A DNA stretch of 64,000 bases. Source: Bathymodiolus brooksi. Taxonomy: Eukaryota > Mollusca > Bivalvia > Mytilida > Modiolidae. Shown here piece by piece: positions 28,601 through 37,656 of this stretch. Positions within the stretch are counted from its first letter, which is position 1, and each line of letters begins with the position of its first letter. The translations under genes and the position numbers were made by a program. The stretch spans positions 20,212,640 through 20,276,639 of the forward strand of contig OY804590.1 in the NCBI GenBank assembly GCA_963680875.1. Direction: 5' to 3'. The notes under the pieces were generated by a model. The model ran no database searches and was not told where the DNA came from. It saw only the letters and a list, made by a program, of their open reading frames with translations.

Positions 28601-31600
28601 CGATAATGCCTACCGACAAAATTTGTGGGCGGAGCTTATCATCAGATCACTCAGGGTATTGTGTTATTAATAAAATGATAAACAAAAATCCCCGTTGATA
28701 TGAACAACATATTTATGAAACTGTATGTCACATGACCAACATGACCTAAAGGTCACATACCTTAGAAATTAAAAATTAAAAATTTTTTTTTTTAGATTGA
28801 TGAAGAATATTATTTTTAATAAGACTGAAAGTTTTGTAAGAAGGAACACTAGTAACCATGCCTGTCAAATATTTTGCTCCATAAGTAACTGTGAAACTAT
28901 GTATCATTGATTTTTCCACCTCGAGATAACCATGGTCGAAATAATGAACAATCTGAATGTTTGCTCCACCCACAGCTATTTATACCCACGGTCACGGTTT
29001 AAATAAAATCTTTTTGAACTTTTGTACAGGTTTCACCTGAAGTTTGATATAAGCTACACTCATGGAACTTAAAGGGGTACCTAATTGGAAACTTACCTCC
29101 AGAAATCAACATACATTTAATGGCATTTAAGAAAAATTGTCTGCTTGAAGTTGTCAGCCCTTGAAAATCCTACTTTTACTTTTACTTTACCACAAATTCA
29201 GGTGGTTACTTTCCAATGCAAGAAAAAAATTTAATTAAGACCACAAGATCATCAAATTTGGTCTTAATATGATCCTTAAATATGTAGGTTTCTGCTGACA
29301 TTCATTACTTTGTAGTATCTATTCTACTAGGGGTTTTTTATCTGACAGTGTAGGGATTCATTTTGTATTTTAACACAGAATTCTATGGGGAATTATTTAG
29401 TGGTATTACTCTTATAGTGTAGTGTATAAGAGGTAAGTGCTGATTATCTCCATTACTTCTGGGACTTGATGTGTCAGACTAAAAATCTCCTGTATCAATA
29501 TATATACATGTATGTAGAAATATATGTAGAAAATCCCACTAACATCATTTCTACAAAGTTACAAATCATTTGAACATGTACTTTCAAAGATTGTTTTAAA
29601 TTTCAGCTAGTCAGAAAATAGAATAATCTATAATAGTCATGTTTTTCACCAGATCCATACAAAAAGGAATTTCTGAGAATGAATGACCTTGCATATTATT
29701 TGTACCAACTTACAAGTCATTTGGATTCAAGATGATTTTTTAAATTTCAGCTAATAAAAAAAAAAAATTGCCTCATGTTTTTCGTCGATCAAAACTAAAT
29801 GAGAAATTCTTTTAGAGGACCTCACAGACAATTTATTTGTACCAACTAAAAAATCATTTGAACTTGTAGTTTCAAAGGATCATTTTTTTTTAAACTTCAG
29901 ACAAAATTAACAAGAATTGCCAATGTCTGTCATATTTTTTGTTGGAATGAGGAATTTTGTTGAAGATTCACAAACACTATGTATACCAGCTAACAAATTG
30001 TTTATTTGTTTTCAAAGATATTTCTTTATTTTAATTTTTCAAGTATCCAGGGATCGTTGTGGTCGTGATCGTATACAACTACTTATGTAATCAGTGCCTA
30101 TCACCACTAACGTTGTGAGTTTGAATCCCGCTCATGGCGAGGTGTACTCAATACAACATTATGTGATAAAGTTTTTCAGTGACTTGCGACAGGTTGGTGT
30201 TTTTCTCCGGGTAGTTCAGTTTCCTCAAGCAATAAACCTGACCGCCACGACATAGCTCAAATATTGTTGAAAGTGGCATTAAACACCATAACCCTAACCC
30301 AACCTGCAAATTTCCAAAGATGATATTACCAGGTTATACAGTGTGCAAGTATTTTCTATGCTTTCAGTTTATATCACTTAATCAACAACTCAGCTGGGGA
30401 AAATAGCTGAGATGAGTACAACTTTTATTCTTAATTGCCTTGAACTTACAATTTCTCATAGGATTTTCAAATTGTAAGATTGGCTGAGCAATTGCTAATA
30501 AAAACTTAAGATACCTAATTTAATAAGGACGACCCTTTTCTGGATTAACCTTCATCAGGTACATATACACTCATAGCTAAAACATTAAACTTAGTAATCA
30601 AGGAAAATGTATGATTTTTTCCGGCTTAGTCCCCAGTTTGGTTGGTATAGGTGTAGCACTGTCATATAGGCATAGTAAAAGAAAATCTAAATGAAGAATT
30701 CAAATTGTTATCTTCCAAATCAATTACTTGCTAGGTTATAGAGATGGTGACTGAAGGTATACGACCTACAATACCAACAGGAGTAGATGTTATGCCTCAG
30801 TACAAGTCCTTGATGAACCAGTGTTGGAATGGCCAGTCTGAAAATAGACCTTCATGTAAACAGGTACTGTATGCATGGTTAATTTCGTGGGAAATACATT
30901 TTTGGATTTATGTTTTACAACCATTCAAGTTGTGGTAAATGTTTCTAAACCGTAATGGCTTTCAGTTTCATGATAGTCAGTTTTCTTATATGTCTGTCGG
31001 GGCTGTCGTGGTCATGATCGTATGGTAGTTGGATTTACAACTATCTGTGCAATCAGTGCCTATCACCACTGATGGTGTGAGTTCGAATCTCGATCAGGGT
31101 GAGGTGTGTAACATTATGTGATAAAGTTAAAGTTTGAAATATTTGCTTTTGCAGAGTTAATGAAATTTGTTGTTAAAAATATGGGTGTTTTTTCACATGT
31201 CAGATGCTAAGAAAGGTCAGAAGATATCAAAGGGGTAATCAGAAGAGGTAAATTGAAGAACGGCAGACAATACAAAGGCCACAAGATACCAAAGGGGTAA
31301 TCAGAAGACGTAAATTGAAGAACGGCAGACAATACAATGGCCACAAGATACCAAAGGGGTAATCAGAAGACGTAAATTGAAGAACAGCAGACAATACAAT
31401 GGCCACAAGATACCAAAGGGGTAATCAGAAGACGTAAATTGAAGAACGGCAGACAATACAATGGCCACAAGATACCAAAGGGGTAATCAGAAGACGTAAA
31501 TTGAAGAACAGCAGACAATACCATGACCACAAGATACCAAAGGGGTAATCAGAAGATGTAAATTGAAGAACAGCAGACAATACCATGGCCACAAGATACC

Positions 31601-34600
31601 AAAGGGGTAATCAGAAGAGGTAAATTGAGGAACAGCAGACAATACCATGGCCACAAGATACCAAAGGGGTAATCAGAAGACGTAAATTGAAGAATGGCAG
31701 ACAATACAATGGCCACAAGATACCAAAGGGGTAATCAGAAGACGTAAATTGAGGAACAGCAGACAATACCATGGCCACAAGATACCAAAGGGGTAATCGG
31801 ATGACGTAAATTGAAGAACGGCAGACAATACCATGGCCACAAGATACCAAAGGGGTAATCAGATGACATAAATTGAAGAACGGCAGACAATACAATGGCC
31901 ATAAGATACCAAAGGGGTAATCAGAAGACGTAAATTGAAGAACGGCAGACAATACAATGGCCACAAGATACCAAAGGGGTAATCAGAAGAGGTAAATTGA
32001 AGAACGGCAGACAATACAATGGCCACAAGATACCAAAGGGGTAATCAGAAGACGTAAATTGAAGAACAGCAGACAATACTATGGCCACAAGATACCAAAG
32101 GGGTAATCAGAAGACGTAAATTGAAGAACGGCAGACAATACCATGGCCACAAGATACCAAAGGGGTAATCAGAAGACGTAAATTGAAGAACGGCAGACAA
32201 TACAATGGCCACAAGATACCAAAGGGGTAATCAGATGACATAAATTGAAGAACGGCAGACAATACAATGGCCACAAGATACCAAAGGGGTAATCAGAAGA
32301 CGTAAATTGAAGAACAGCAGACAATACCATGGCCACAAGATACCAAAGGGGTAATCAGAAGACGTAAATTGAAGAACGGCAGACAATACAATGGCCACAA
32401 GATATCAAAGGGGTAATCAGAAGACGTAAATTGAGAAACGGCAGACAATACAATGGCCCAAGATATCAAAGAGGTAATCAGAAGACGTAAATTGAAGAAC
32501 GGCAGACAATACCATGGCCACAAGATACCAAAGGGGTAATCAGAAGACATAAATTGAGGAACAGCAGACAATACAATGGCCACAAGATACCAAAGGGGTA
32601 ATCAGAAGACGTAAATTGAAGAACGGCAGACAATACAATGGCCACAAGATACCAAAGGGGTAATCAGAAGACGTAAATTGAAGAACAGCAGACAATACCA
32701 TGACCACAAGATACCAAAGGGGTAATCAGAAGATGTAAATTGAAGAACAGCAGACAATACCATGGCCACAAGATACCAAAGGGGTAATCAGAAGAGGTAA
32801 ATTGAGGAACAGCAGACAATACCATGGCCACAAGATACCAAAGGGGTAATCAGAAGACGTAAATTGAAGAACGGCAGACAATACAATGGCCACAAGATAC
32901 CAAAGGGGTAATCAGAAGACGTAAATTGAGGAACAGCAGACAATACCATGGCCACAAGATACCAAAGGGGTAATCGGATGACGTAAATTGAAGAACGGCA
33001 GACAATACCATGGCCACAAGATACCAAAGGGGTAATCAGATGACATAAATTGAAGAACGGCAGACAATACAATGGCCATAAGATACCAAAGGGGTAATCA
33101 GAAGACGTAAATTGAAGAACGGCAGACAATACAATGGCCACAAGATACCAAAGGGGTAATCAGAAGAGGTAAATTGAAGAACGGCAGACAATACAATGGC
33201 CACAAGATACCAAAGGGGTAATCAGAAGACGTAAATTGAAGAACAGCAGACAATACTATGGCCACAAGATACCAAAGGGGTAATCAGAAGACGTAAATTG
33301 AAGAACGGCAGACAATACCATGGCCACAAGATACCAAAGGGGTAATCAGAAGACGTAAATTGAAGAACGGCAGACAATACAATGGCCACAAGATACCAAA
33401 GGGGTAATCAGATGACATAAATTGAAGAACGGCAGACAATACAATGGCCACAAGATACCAAAGGGGTAATCAGAAGACGTAAATTGAAGAACAGCAGACA
33501 ATACCATGGCCACAAGATACCAAAGGGGTAATCAGAAGACGTAAATTGAAGAACGGCAGACAATACAATGGCCACAAGATATCAAAGGGGTAATCAGAAG
33601 ACGTAAATTGAGAAACGGCAGACAATACAATGGCCCAAGATATCAAAGAGGTAATCAGAAGACGTAAATTGAAGAACGGCAGACAATACCATGGCCACAA
33701 GATACCAAAGGGGTAATCAGAAGACATAAATTGAGGAACAGCAGACAATACAATGGCCACAAGATATCAAAGGGGTAATCAGATGACGTAAATTGAGGAA
33801 CAGCAGACAATACAATGGCCACAAGATACCAAAGGGGTAATCAGAAGAGGTAAATTGAGGATCGGCAGACAATACAATGGCCACAAGATATCAAAGGGGT
33901 AATCAGAAGACGTAAATTGAGGAACGGCAGACAATACAATGGCCACAAGATATCAAAGAGGTAATCAGAAGAGGTAAATTAAGGAACGGCAGACAATACA
34001 ATGGCCACAAGATACCAAAGGGGTAATCAGAAGACGTAAATTGAGGAACGGCAGACAATACAATGGCCACAAGATTTCAAAGAGGTAATCAGAAGACATA
34101 ATTGAGGAACGGCAGACAATACAATTGCCACAAGATACCAAAGAGGTAATCAGAAGACGTAAATTGAGGAACGGCAGACAATACAATGGCCACAAGATAT
34201 CAAAGGGGTAATCAGAAGACGTAAATTGAAGAACGGCAGACAATACAATGGCCACAAGATACCAAAGGGGTAATCAGAAGACGTAAATTGAAGAACGGCA
34301 GACAATACAATGGCCACAAGATATCAAAGGAGTAATCAGAAGACATAAATTGAAGAAAGGCAGACAATACAATGGCCACAAGATATCAAAGGGGTAATCA
34401 GAAGACGTAAATTGAAGAACAGCAGACAATACAATGGCCGCAAGATATCAAAGGGTTAATCAGAAGACGTAAATTGAAGAACGGCAGACAATACAATGGC
34501 CACAAGATACCAAAGGGGTAATCAGAAGACATAAATTGAAGAACGGCAGACAATACAATGGCCACAAGATATCAAAGGGGTAATCAGAAGACGTAAATTG

Positions 34601-35884
34601 AAGAACGGCAGACAATACAATGGCCACAAGATATCAAAGGGTTAATCAGAAGACGTAAATTGAAGAACGGCAGACAATACAATGGCCACAAGATATCAAA
34701 GGGGTAATCAGAAGACGTAAATTGAAGAACAGCAGACAATGCAAATGCAATGGCCACAAGATACCAAAGGGGTAATCAGAAGACGTAAATTGAAGAACGG
34801 CAGACAATACAATGGCCACAAGATACCAAAGGGGTAATCAGAAGACGTAAATTGAAGAACAGCAGACAATACAATGGCCACAAGATACCAAAGGGGTAAT
34901 CAGAAGACGTAAATTGAAGAATGGCAGACAATACAATGGCCACAAGATATCAAAGGGGTAATCAGAAGACATAAATTGAAGAACGGCAGACAATACAATG
35001 GCCACAAGATATCAAAGGGGTAATCAGAAGACATAAATTGAAGAACGGCAGACAATACAATGGCCACAAGATATCAAAGGGGTAATCAGAAGACGTAAAT
35101 TGAAGAACGGCAGACAATACAATGGCCACAAGATATCAAAGGGGTAATCAGAAGAGGTAAATTGAGGAACGGCAGACAATACAATGGCCACAAGATACCA
35201 AAGGGGTAATCAGAAGACGTAAATTGAAGAATGGCAGACAATACAATGGCCACAAGATATCAAAGGGGTAATCAGAAGACGTAAATTGAAGAACGGCAGA
35301 CAATACAATGGCCACAAGATATCAAAGGGGTAATCATCAGACATAAATTGAAGAACGGCAGACAATACAATGGCCACAAGATATCAAAGGGGTAATCAGA
35401 AGACGTAAATTGAAGAACGGCAGACAATACAATGGCCACAAGATACCAAAGGGGTAATCAGATGACGTAAATTGAAGATCTACACAGAAAATGAAATTAT
35501 ACAATGTTTACTTTGATCATACTTCATAAAATTTTGTTCAAGCTTGTGATTTATTTTCATATTCGGAATACAAGAGTAATTATACAATACTTGTTCTTCT
35601 TTAGTTCCATATTTTTATTTTAGGTTGCTTCTAAATTAAAAGAATTACTATCTCCTGCTAGAACGTTTCAAAAGAATATCTTCAATAAGATTAAATTACA
35701 ACGACTCCAAAAGGAAGTAGACGTCCGTACGCTTAACTCAAATAGCTCCATAAATACTACAAGGACTAAATACAATAGTATTAGTGAATCGGTGGATCTG
35801 AACACAGACGATGCTAATCATACTAGGACTGAGAGCCCTTCAAGGACACACAAAAAATCGGTAGAGTTTAAAGGAAATGTATAG
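22481..35884 (+). CDS. Protein kinase (tyrosine/TKL-like) gene, 3' part, seven exons
   Basis: Exons at 22481-22627, 25213-25366, 25769-25879, 26366-26435, 27647-27834, 30735-30863 and 35624-35884 join in phase to give 352 residues and a TAG stop. All introns are GT-AG. In order (residue 1 is the first whole codon at 22482): glycine loop [10 protein letters not shown]; beta-3 VAVTR, with Thr22 where the ATP-binding Lys is expected; helix C Glu44; HRDLRCAN at 120-127; DFG at 140-142; RWTAPE at 173-178; SDVYSFG of helix F near 196; a CW...RP segment; then an 86-residue Ser/Thr-rich basic tail. HRDLR and RWTAPE fit tyrosine or TKL kinases. The segment between DFG and APE has six cysteines and no tyrosine. 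The first exon begins in phase 2, so N-terminal exons are missing and would lie left of the satellite, unless the in-frame ATGs at 22434 or 22467 are starts. Substrate and partners are unknown; activity is uncertain because of the missing lysine. Confidence 0.9.
22735..23087. repeat. 46-bp minisatellite, block 1 (kinase intron)
   Basis: About seven copies of a 46-bp unit containing GACATGGAATATCTCTGTC and ACCATGTATATGTTA, with some shorter units. It lies in the intron between kinase exons a and b and is preceded by a short palindrome (TTATTAAAGCTTTAATAA at about 22718). The same unit resumes at 23926. Confidence 0.9.
23088..23925. mobile_element. Probable insertion splitting the 46-bp minisatellite, with terminal hairpin
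   Basis: The 46-bp array stops near 23087 and resumes near 23926, so the roughly 840 bases between look inserted or captured. The left part has two direct copies of a 63-bp segment (GAATTTAGTTTGTTACACAT, 23089 and 23142). The right part (about 23785-23925) is a near-perfect hairpin with arms of about 60 bp starting TTATTCAGCTATCAGACAGG, around a GC-richer loop near GGCTGCGCCTCA. No protein is encoded; a non-autonomous fold-back or MITE-type element is likely. Confidence 0.65.
23926..24030. repeat. 46-bp minisatellite, block 2
   Basis: Two to three shortened copies of the unit seen at 22735-23087 (GACATGGAATATCTCTGTC), ending with the ACCATGTATATGTT half. Same orientation as block 1, so both probably formed one array before the intervening insertion. 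Confidence 0.85.
24085..24325 (+). repeat. Dispersed bivalve repeat, copy 1
   Basis: It contains the ordered landmarks ACATGTGGAGCAGGA, CTTCTGGAGCACCTGAGTTC, GGTTTTTAGTGGGG, ATGTTACTCGATC, TTAGTTTT, TTTTGTGGATCGTTGTTTG, TTGTGTTGTCTG, CTTCTGATTACCCC and TTTGGTATCTT. I recognise this order from bivalve (especially mussel) repetitive DNA. No coding capacity. Its last third is homologous to the units of the 43-, 40- and 62-bp minisatellites in this window. Confidence 0.75.
24360..25015 (+). repeat. Dispersed bivalve repeat, copy 2, with internal 43-bp minisatellite
   Basis: It starts with CTTCCAGAACACCTGAGTCC and GGTTTTTAAGCAGGG, matching copy 1. From about 24497 to 24995 a 43-bp unit (TTCTCAATACCATTGTGTTG plus TCTACCCTTCTTCTATTTATAA) is repeated about 11 times, and the copy finishes with CCCTTTTTGTATCTTCAAAC. 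The 43-bp unit is the ATTGTGTTGTCT-to-ACTTCTGATTACC segment of the parent repeat, amplified in place. Lies in the kinase intron before exon b. Confidence 0.85.
25213..25366 (+). CDS. Kinase exon b: beta-4 to helix E start
   Basis: 154 nt: one base completing a Ser codon with the previous exon, then 51 codons. It encodes [12 protein letters not shown], the hinge region YIMSEFIEG and SWPLRLKI. Acceptor TTTTTTAG, donor ATT|GTGAGT. It ends in phase 0, matching the next exon. Confidence 0.9.
25437..25540 (-). mobile_element. tRNA-derived SINE, 5' part
   Basis: Read on the minus strand it has the same order as the fuller copies: CGTGATCGTATGGTAGTTGG (A-box-like), AATCAGTGCCTATCA and an AAGTTCGAATCC B-box. 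The 3' tail is not adjacent, so this is a head-only copy. Confidence 0.7.
25769..25879 (+). CDS. Kinase exon c: catalytic loop
   Basis: 111 nt, 37 codons, phase 0 at both ends, acceptor TATTTTAG and donor AAG|GTATGT. It encodes [10 protein letters not shown], then [11 protein letters not shown]. Asp of HRD and Asn of the catalytic loop are both present. Arg in place of Lys after HRDL is typical of Src-like tyrosine kinases. Confidence 0.92.
25885..26340. mobile_element. MITE-like element interrupted by a SINE
   Basis: The flanks (AACAGTAGAACCAGTC near 25895 and CCAGTTTAGACAGGTTA near 26309) and the internal string AGACATTCTGTATAAA resemble the cleaner element at 41897-42162. A SINE copy lies inside at about 26090-26278. 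The edges are approximate because the copy is degraded. Confidence 0.5.
26090..26278 (+). mobile_element. tRNA-derived SINE, 3' part
   Basis: It carries TACTCGATACAACATTATG, GATAAAGTTTGTCAGTGAC, AACTGACCGCCACGATATA and the tail GAAAGTGGCATTAAACACC. Upstream the B-box-like GAGTTTGAACCC is present but the A-box part is missing. Confidence 0.75.
26366..26435 (+). CDS. Kinase exon d: DFG and start of activation segment
   Basis: 70 nt, entering in phase 0 and leaving in phase 1, acceptor TTATACAG and donor GCT|GTAAGT. It encodes [13 protein letters not shown] and then [10 protein letters not shown], with the third consecutive Cys completed by the next exon. The DFG metal-binding Asp is intact. 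Confidence 0.88.
26530..26742 (+). mobile_element. tRNA-derived SINE copy
   Basis: Runs from CTATGTAATCAGTTCCTATC through the B-box-like GGAGTTCAAATCC, GATAAAGTTTGTCAGTGACT and CTGACCGCCACGATATAAC to GTGGTGTTAAACACC. Same family and strand as the copies at 26090 and 30055. Confidence 0.8.
27133..27310. mobile_element. MITE-like element with TATACAGTC ends
   Basis: The ends are inverted: TATACAGTCCAACCTG on the left and GCTTTGACTGTATAC on the right. Internal repeats of AAGAGGTCACCT occur in both orientations. No ORF. Similar ends are seen at 36950 (TACAATCAAACCTGCC) and 40612 (TACAGTCAAACCT), so it is a family of short DNA elements. Confidence 0.65.
27421..27581 (+). other. Possible alternative 3'-terminal kinase exon (speculative)
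   Basis: A polypyrimidine tract and AG (GTTTGTTTTTTAG) precede a 161-nt stretch that would stay open if joined to kinase exon d, whose donor is in phase 1. It would add about 52 residues starting [11 protein letters not shown]. The TAA stop overlaps a canonical AATAAA polyadenylation signal (CAATAAAATG). Use of this exon would give a kinase truncated before APE. About 8 percent of random stretches of this length stay open, so this is only a hint. Confidence 0.2.
27647..27834 (+). CDS. Kinase exon e: APE motif and helix F
   Basis: 188 nt: two bases completing a Cys codon, then 62 codons. Acceptor ACTTTGCAG, donor GAG|GTAAAC. It encodes [19 protein letters not shown], then [14 protein letters not shown] and [12 protein letters not shown]. 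Its donor junction is the apparent founder of the 39-bp minisatellite that begins immediately downstream. Confidence 0.93.
27822..28520. repeat. 39-bp minisatellite built from the exon e splice donor
   Basis: About 17 copies of a 39-bp unit: ACAAGAGGTAAAGTACTGAT followed by TATCTCCCTTAGTTACTGA. The array starts at the 3' end of exon e itself, where the coding sequence ends ACAAGAG and the intron begins GTAAAC. Each later unit repeats CAAGAG|GTAAAG, a good 5' splice-site match. A stray copy of the motif (ATAAGAGGTAAGTGCTGATT) lies at about 29427. Confidence 0.9.
28521..29549. other. Intronic stretch without gene
   Basis: Intron between kinase exons e and f. I see no exon and no clear element here, only AT-rich sequence with A and T runs. 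Confidence 0.5.
29550..30045. repeat. Degenerate tandem repeats of about 140 bp
   Basis: Four diverged copies with the common order ACAAATCATTTGAAC, TTTCAAAGAT, TTTTAAATTTCAGCTA, TCATGTTTTTC and AGGAATTT. The CATTTG landmarks lie at about 29566, 29715, 29854 and 29998, spaced about 138-149 bp. An old duplication in the intron before exon f. Confidence 0.6.
30055..30300 (+). mobile_element. tRNA-derived SINE, near full-length
   Basis: The most complete copy: TGTGGTCGTGATCGTATAC head, AATCAGTGCCTATCACC, B-box-like GAGTTTGAATCCC, GATAAAGTTTTTCAGTGACT, CCTGACCGCCACGACATAG and the tail GTGGCATTAAACACCATAA. About 245 bp. No poly(A); the tail is the family's conserved 3' end. Confidence 0.85.
30735..30863 (+). 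CDS. Kinase exon f: C-lobe helices G-I
   Basis: 129 nt, 43 codons, phase 0 at both ends, acceptor CTTGCTAG and donor CAG|GTACTG. It encodes [25 protein letters not shown] and ENRPSCKQ, the usual end-of-domain CW(x)nRP signature with the conserved Arg. Confidence 0.92.
30998..31135 (+). mobile_element. tRNA-derived SINE, head part
   Basis: Head with the best-kept promoter boxes of the family: GATCGTATGGTAGTTGG and GAGTTCGAATCTC, then AACATTATGTGATAAAGTT, after which the copy stops. The tail is missing. Confidence 0.75.
31210..35478 (-). repeat. 62-bp minisatellite, about 69 copies (kinase intron)
   Basis: Unit of 62 bp with AAGATACCAAAGGGGTAATC, AGAAGACGTAAATTGAAGAA and CGGCAGACAATACAATGGCC. 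It fills nearly all of the intron between kinase exons f and g. A 1177-bp block is duplicated inside it: frame strings at 31611-31964 and 32293-32583 recur exactly at 32788-33141 and 33470-33760. The minus strand is the sense of the parent dispersed repeat (CTTCTGATTACCCCTTTGG). The unit lacks stops in several minus frames, giving spurious ORFs of up to 117 codons. Confidence 0.95.
35624..35884 (+). CDS. Kinase exon g: end of domain and C-terminal tail
   Basis: 261 nt, 86 codons plus TAG, with acceptor ATTTTATTTTAG. It opens with [11 protein letters not shown] (last kinase helix) and continues as a polar tail rich in Lys, Ser, Thr and Asn with no domain I recognise. I see no canonical AATAAA close behind the stop; the first lies in the MITE at 36081-36350. 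Confidence 0.85.
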   Translation, partial: VASKLKELLSPARTFQKNIFNKIKLQRLQKEVDVRTLNSNSSINTTRTKYNSISESVDLNTDDANHTRTESPSRTHKKSVEFKGNV

Positions 35885-36078
35885 CAGAATATTTGGATTA
35901 CAGTAATCATCCTATAAAAAGAGGTTTCTGTAATGAAAAAAAGTGACTTTATAGGAGGATATAATATACTAAGACTATCTCAGTCCATCTGATATCTGAC
36001 TTGATATTAAAGAGGGGTGATCTTTGGTGAGAGGGGCCTAATACATGTAAGAAGGAAATTATTATAGTTAGAAATATA
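35885..36078. other. Kinase 3' flank / probable 3' UTR
   Basis: AT-rich sequence after the kinase stop with no clear polyadenylation signal and no other feature; it runs up to the MITE-like element at 36079. Confidence 0.4.
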
Positions 36079-36351
36079 TTAGGGATGGACCATTTAACTT
36101 CCAGGTTTTTTTCTAAAAAAATATTCTGATTCCCAATGTTGCTGAAAAAAATATTCTGATTTTGGTGGAGGAAAAACAAAATCTGATTTAGAGTTTTTGT
36201 CATATAATCTAATGTTAAATTCTGGGGGGAAAAAATGTGCTTTGCGCGACAAAAAAAATAAATATTCTAACTCTTGTGTTGTCCAAAAAAATATTTCTGA
36301 ACGAAACAAAAAACCATAACCCCCCCTGCAAGTTAAATGGTCAGTCCCTTA
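36079..36351. mobile_element. MITE with AGGGA...TCCCT terminal inverted repeats
   Basis: Left end AGGGATGGACCATTTAACTT and right end AAGTTAAATGGTCAGTCCCT are inverted repeats of about 20 bp, flanked by TTA on both sides (possible target duplication). About 270 bp, A-rich inside, with repeats of AAAAATATTCTGATT. The right end of a relative (GGTTAAATGGTCATTCCCTT) is at about 57916. Confidence 0.8.
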
Positions 36352-37656
36352 TGTATTAAACAAATTTTCTGTATTTCATATGCAATTGTACAATGCAAAT
36401 TTAATCGTGAGGACAATTGTAGGGCTTCAATATATCCATTAAAATACTTTTTGCCAGGATAAGCCATTAATATCCGTCCTAATGGCTCTTCCTTAATATA
36501 AGATCCCATATTTACTTTCTAATATAAAAAATGTCTACACAATTCTAATGCCAAAAATACTGAAACTTGCTGATGTAATATCAAATGTTTATTGCATATG
36601 CAATGTCTGAAACGATATCATTTATTTTCTAAAACGTGCTCACTCTCAATCACCATATTAGGTATGATAGAACCCCCACCCCTCCCTAATGCCCAAGAGG
36701 AATTTTTTTAGGTTAGCGTTATGGTGTTTACCACCTCGCCATGAATGGGGTTCAAACGCACAACTTTAGTGTTGATAGGCACAGATTGCACTGGTAGTGT
36801 ACATCTAACCTCCATGCCATCACAGTAACTGGAATTTATTTGCACTGGTTGCAATAATTATGAAATCCACTATTATTTTTTTGTAATTTGTTTGATCAAT
36901 TTTGCAATTTAACCAAAACAACATATTTTATTTCATTTTTTGATGTACAATCAAACCTGCCTTTATGATCACCTTGAATTAGGTGTCACATGATGTAAAC
37001 GGTTAGTTGAAAACCATCCTAACGGATGTGGCATGTTTTTTTTTAACTCAAATAAGCATTAACCTTACTAAGGTGGTAAGGATCCACTCAATATTTATCC
37101 CACTGTATCAGGTAAACGGTATTTAGCCTAGACGTTAAGCAATTATAGATAATTAACTTCCGAGGTCTTATCAATACACAATTGTACTAAATAAGCTATT
37201 AAATTGTTCAATGATTATCTTATTAACTGTAAATTGTTCCAAAGCACCGTAGCATTACAAATTAATGACCATTTTTTTATCAAATAATTACCATCCTGTA
37301 ACATTATTGTAAGAATTGCTAAGAACTGGATCTGCCAATCTTGAATAAGCGGTCGCTTCTCTTTTCCGGTAATTTTTTCTTTATTTTAACAGTGGCTATT
37401 GAATACATATGTGACCGTAATTTCTTATGCCAAGATTGTGTCAAGACCTTAACTTTAAAATATTGTCAAACATAAAACTGCATTGGAATAAATAGTGGAA
37501 CTCATCTCCAAGATCTAAAGAATTGCATAGATACATGTAACAAACAATGTCCATTTTCCCTTTGTATAATGTTCCATACTTTACAGGCAGAATATAAATA
37601 ATTTAATGTTCTAAGTTTATAAGATGTCAAACAGGGCATCAAAATTAATTCAAGAT
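36352..37656. other. Non-coding stretch with SINE and MITE fragments
   Basis: No exon seen. It contains the degraded minus-strand SINE at 36707-36830 and a MITE-end-like string ACAATCAAACCTGCC at about 36950. The rest is AT-rich and featureless to me. Confidence 0.5.
36707..36830 (-). mobile_element. tRNA-derived SINE, internally deleted
   Basis: On the minus strand: head TGTGATGGCATGGAGGTTAG, TGCCTATCAACACTAAAGTT, B-box-like GCGTTTGAACCCC, then directly GGTAAACACCATAACGC. The middle of the element is missing. Confidence 0.6.

Noticed and set aside
30998..31090. A tRNA gene
   Set aside because: A- and B-box-like strings are present, but there is no plausible cloverleaf, and the sequence is the head of a SINE family found eight times in the window.
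31611..34255. Minus-strand hydrophobic ORFs of 96-117 codons as membrane proteins
   Set aside because: They are read-through of the 62-bp minisatellite, whose unit lacks stops in several minus frames; identical ORFs recur at 1177 bp.
35949..36309. Minus-strand ORFs of 71-84 codons
   Set aside because: They lie within the MITE at 36079-36351, and their A/T-run composition explains the open frames.
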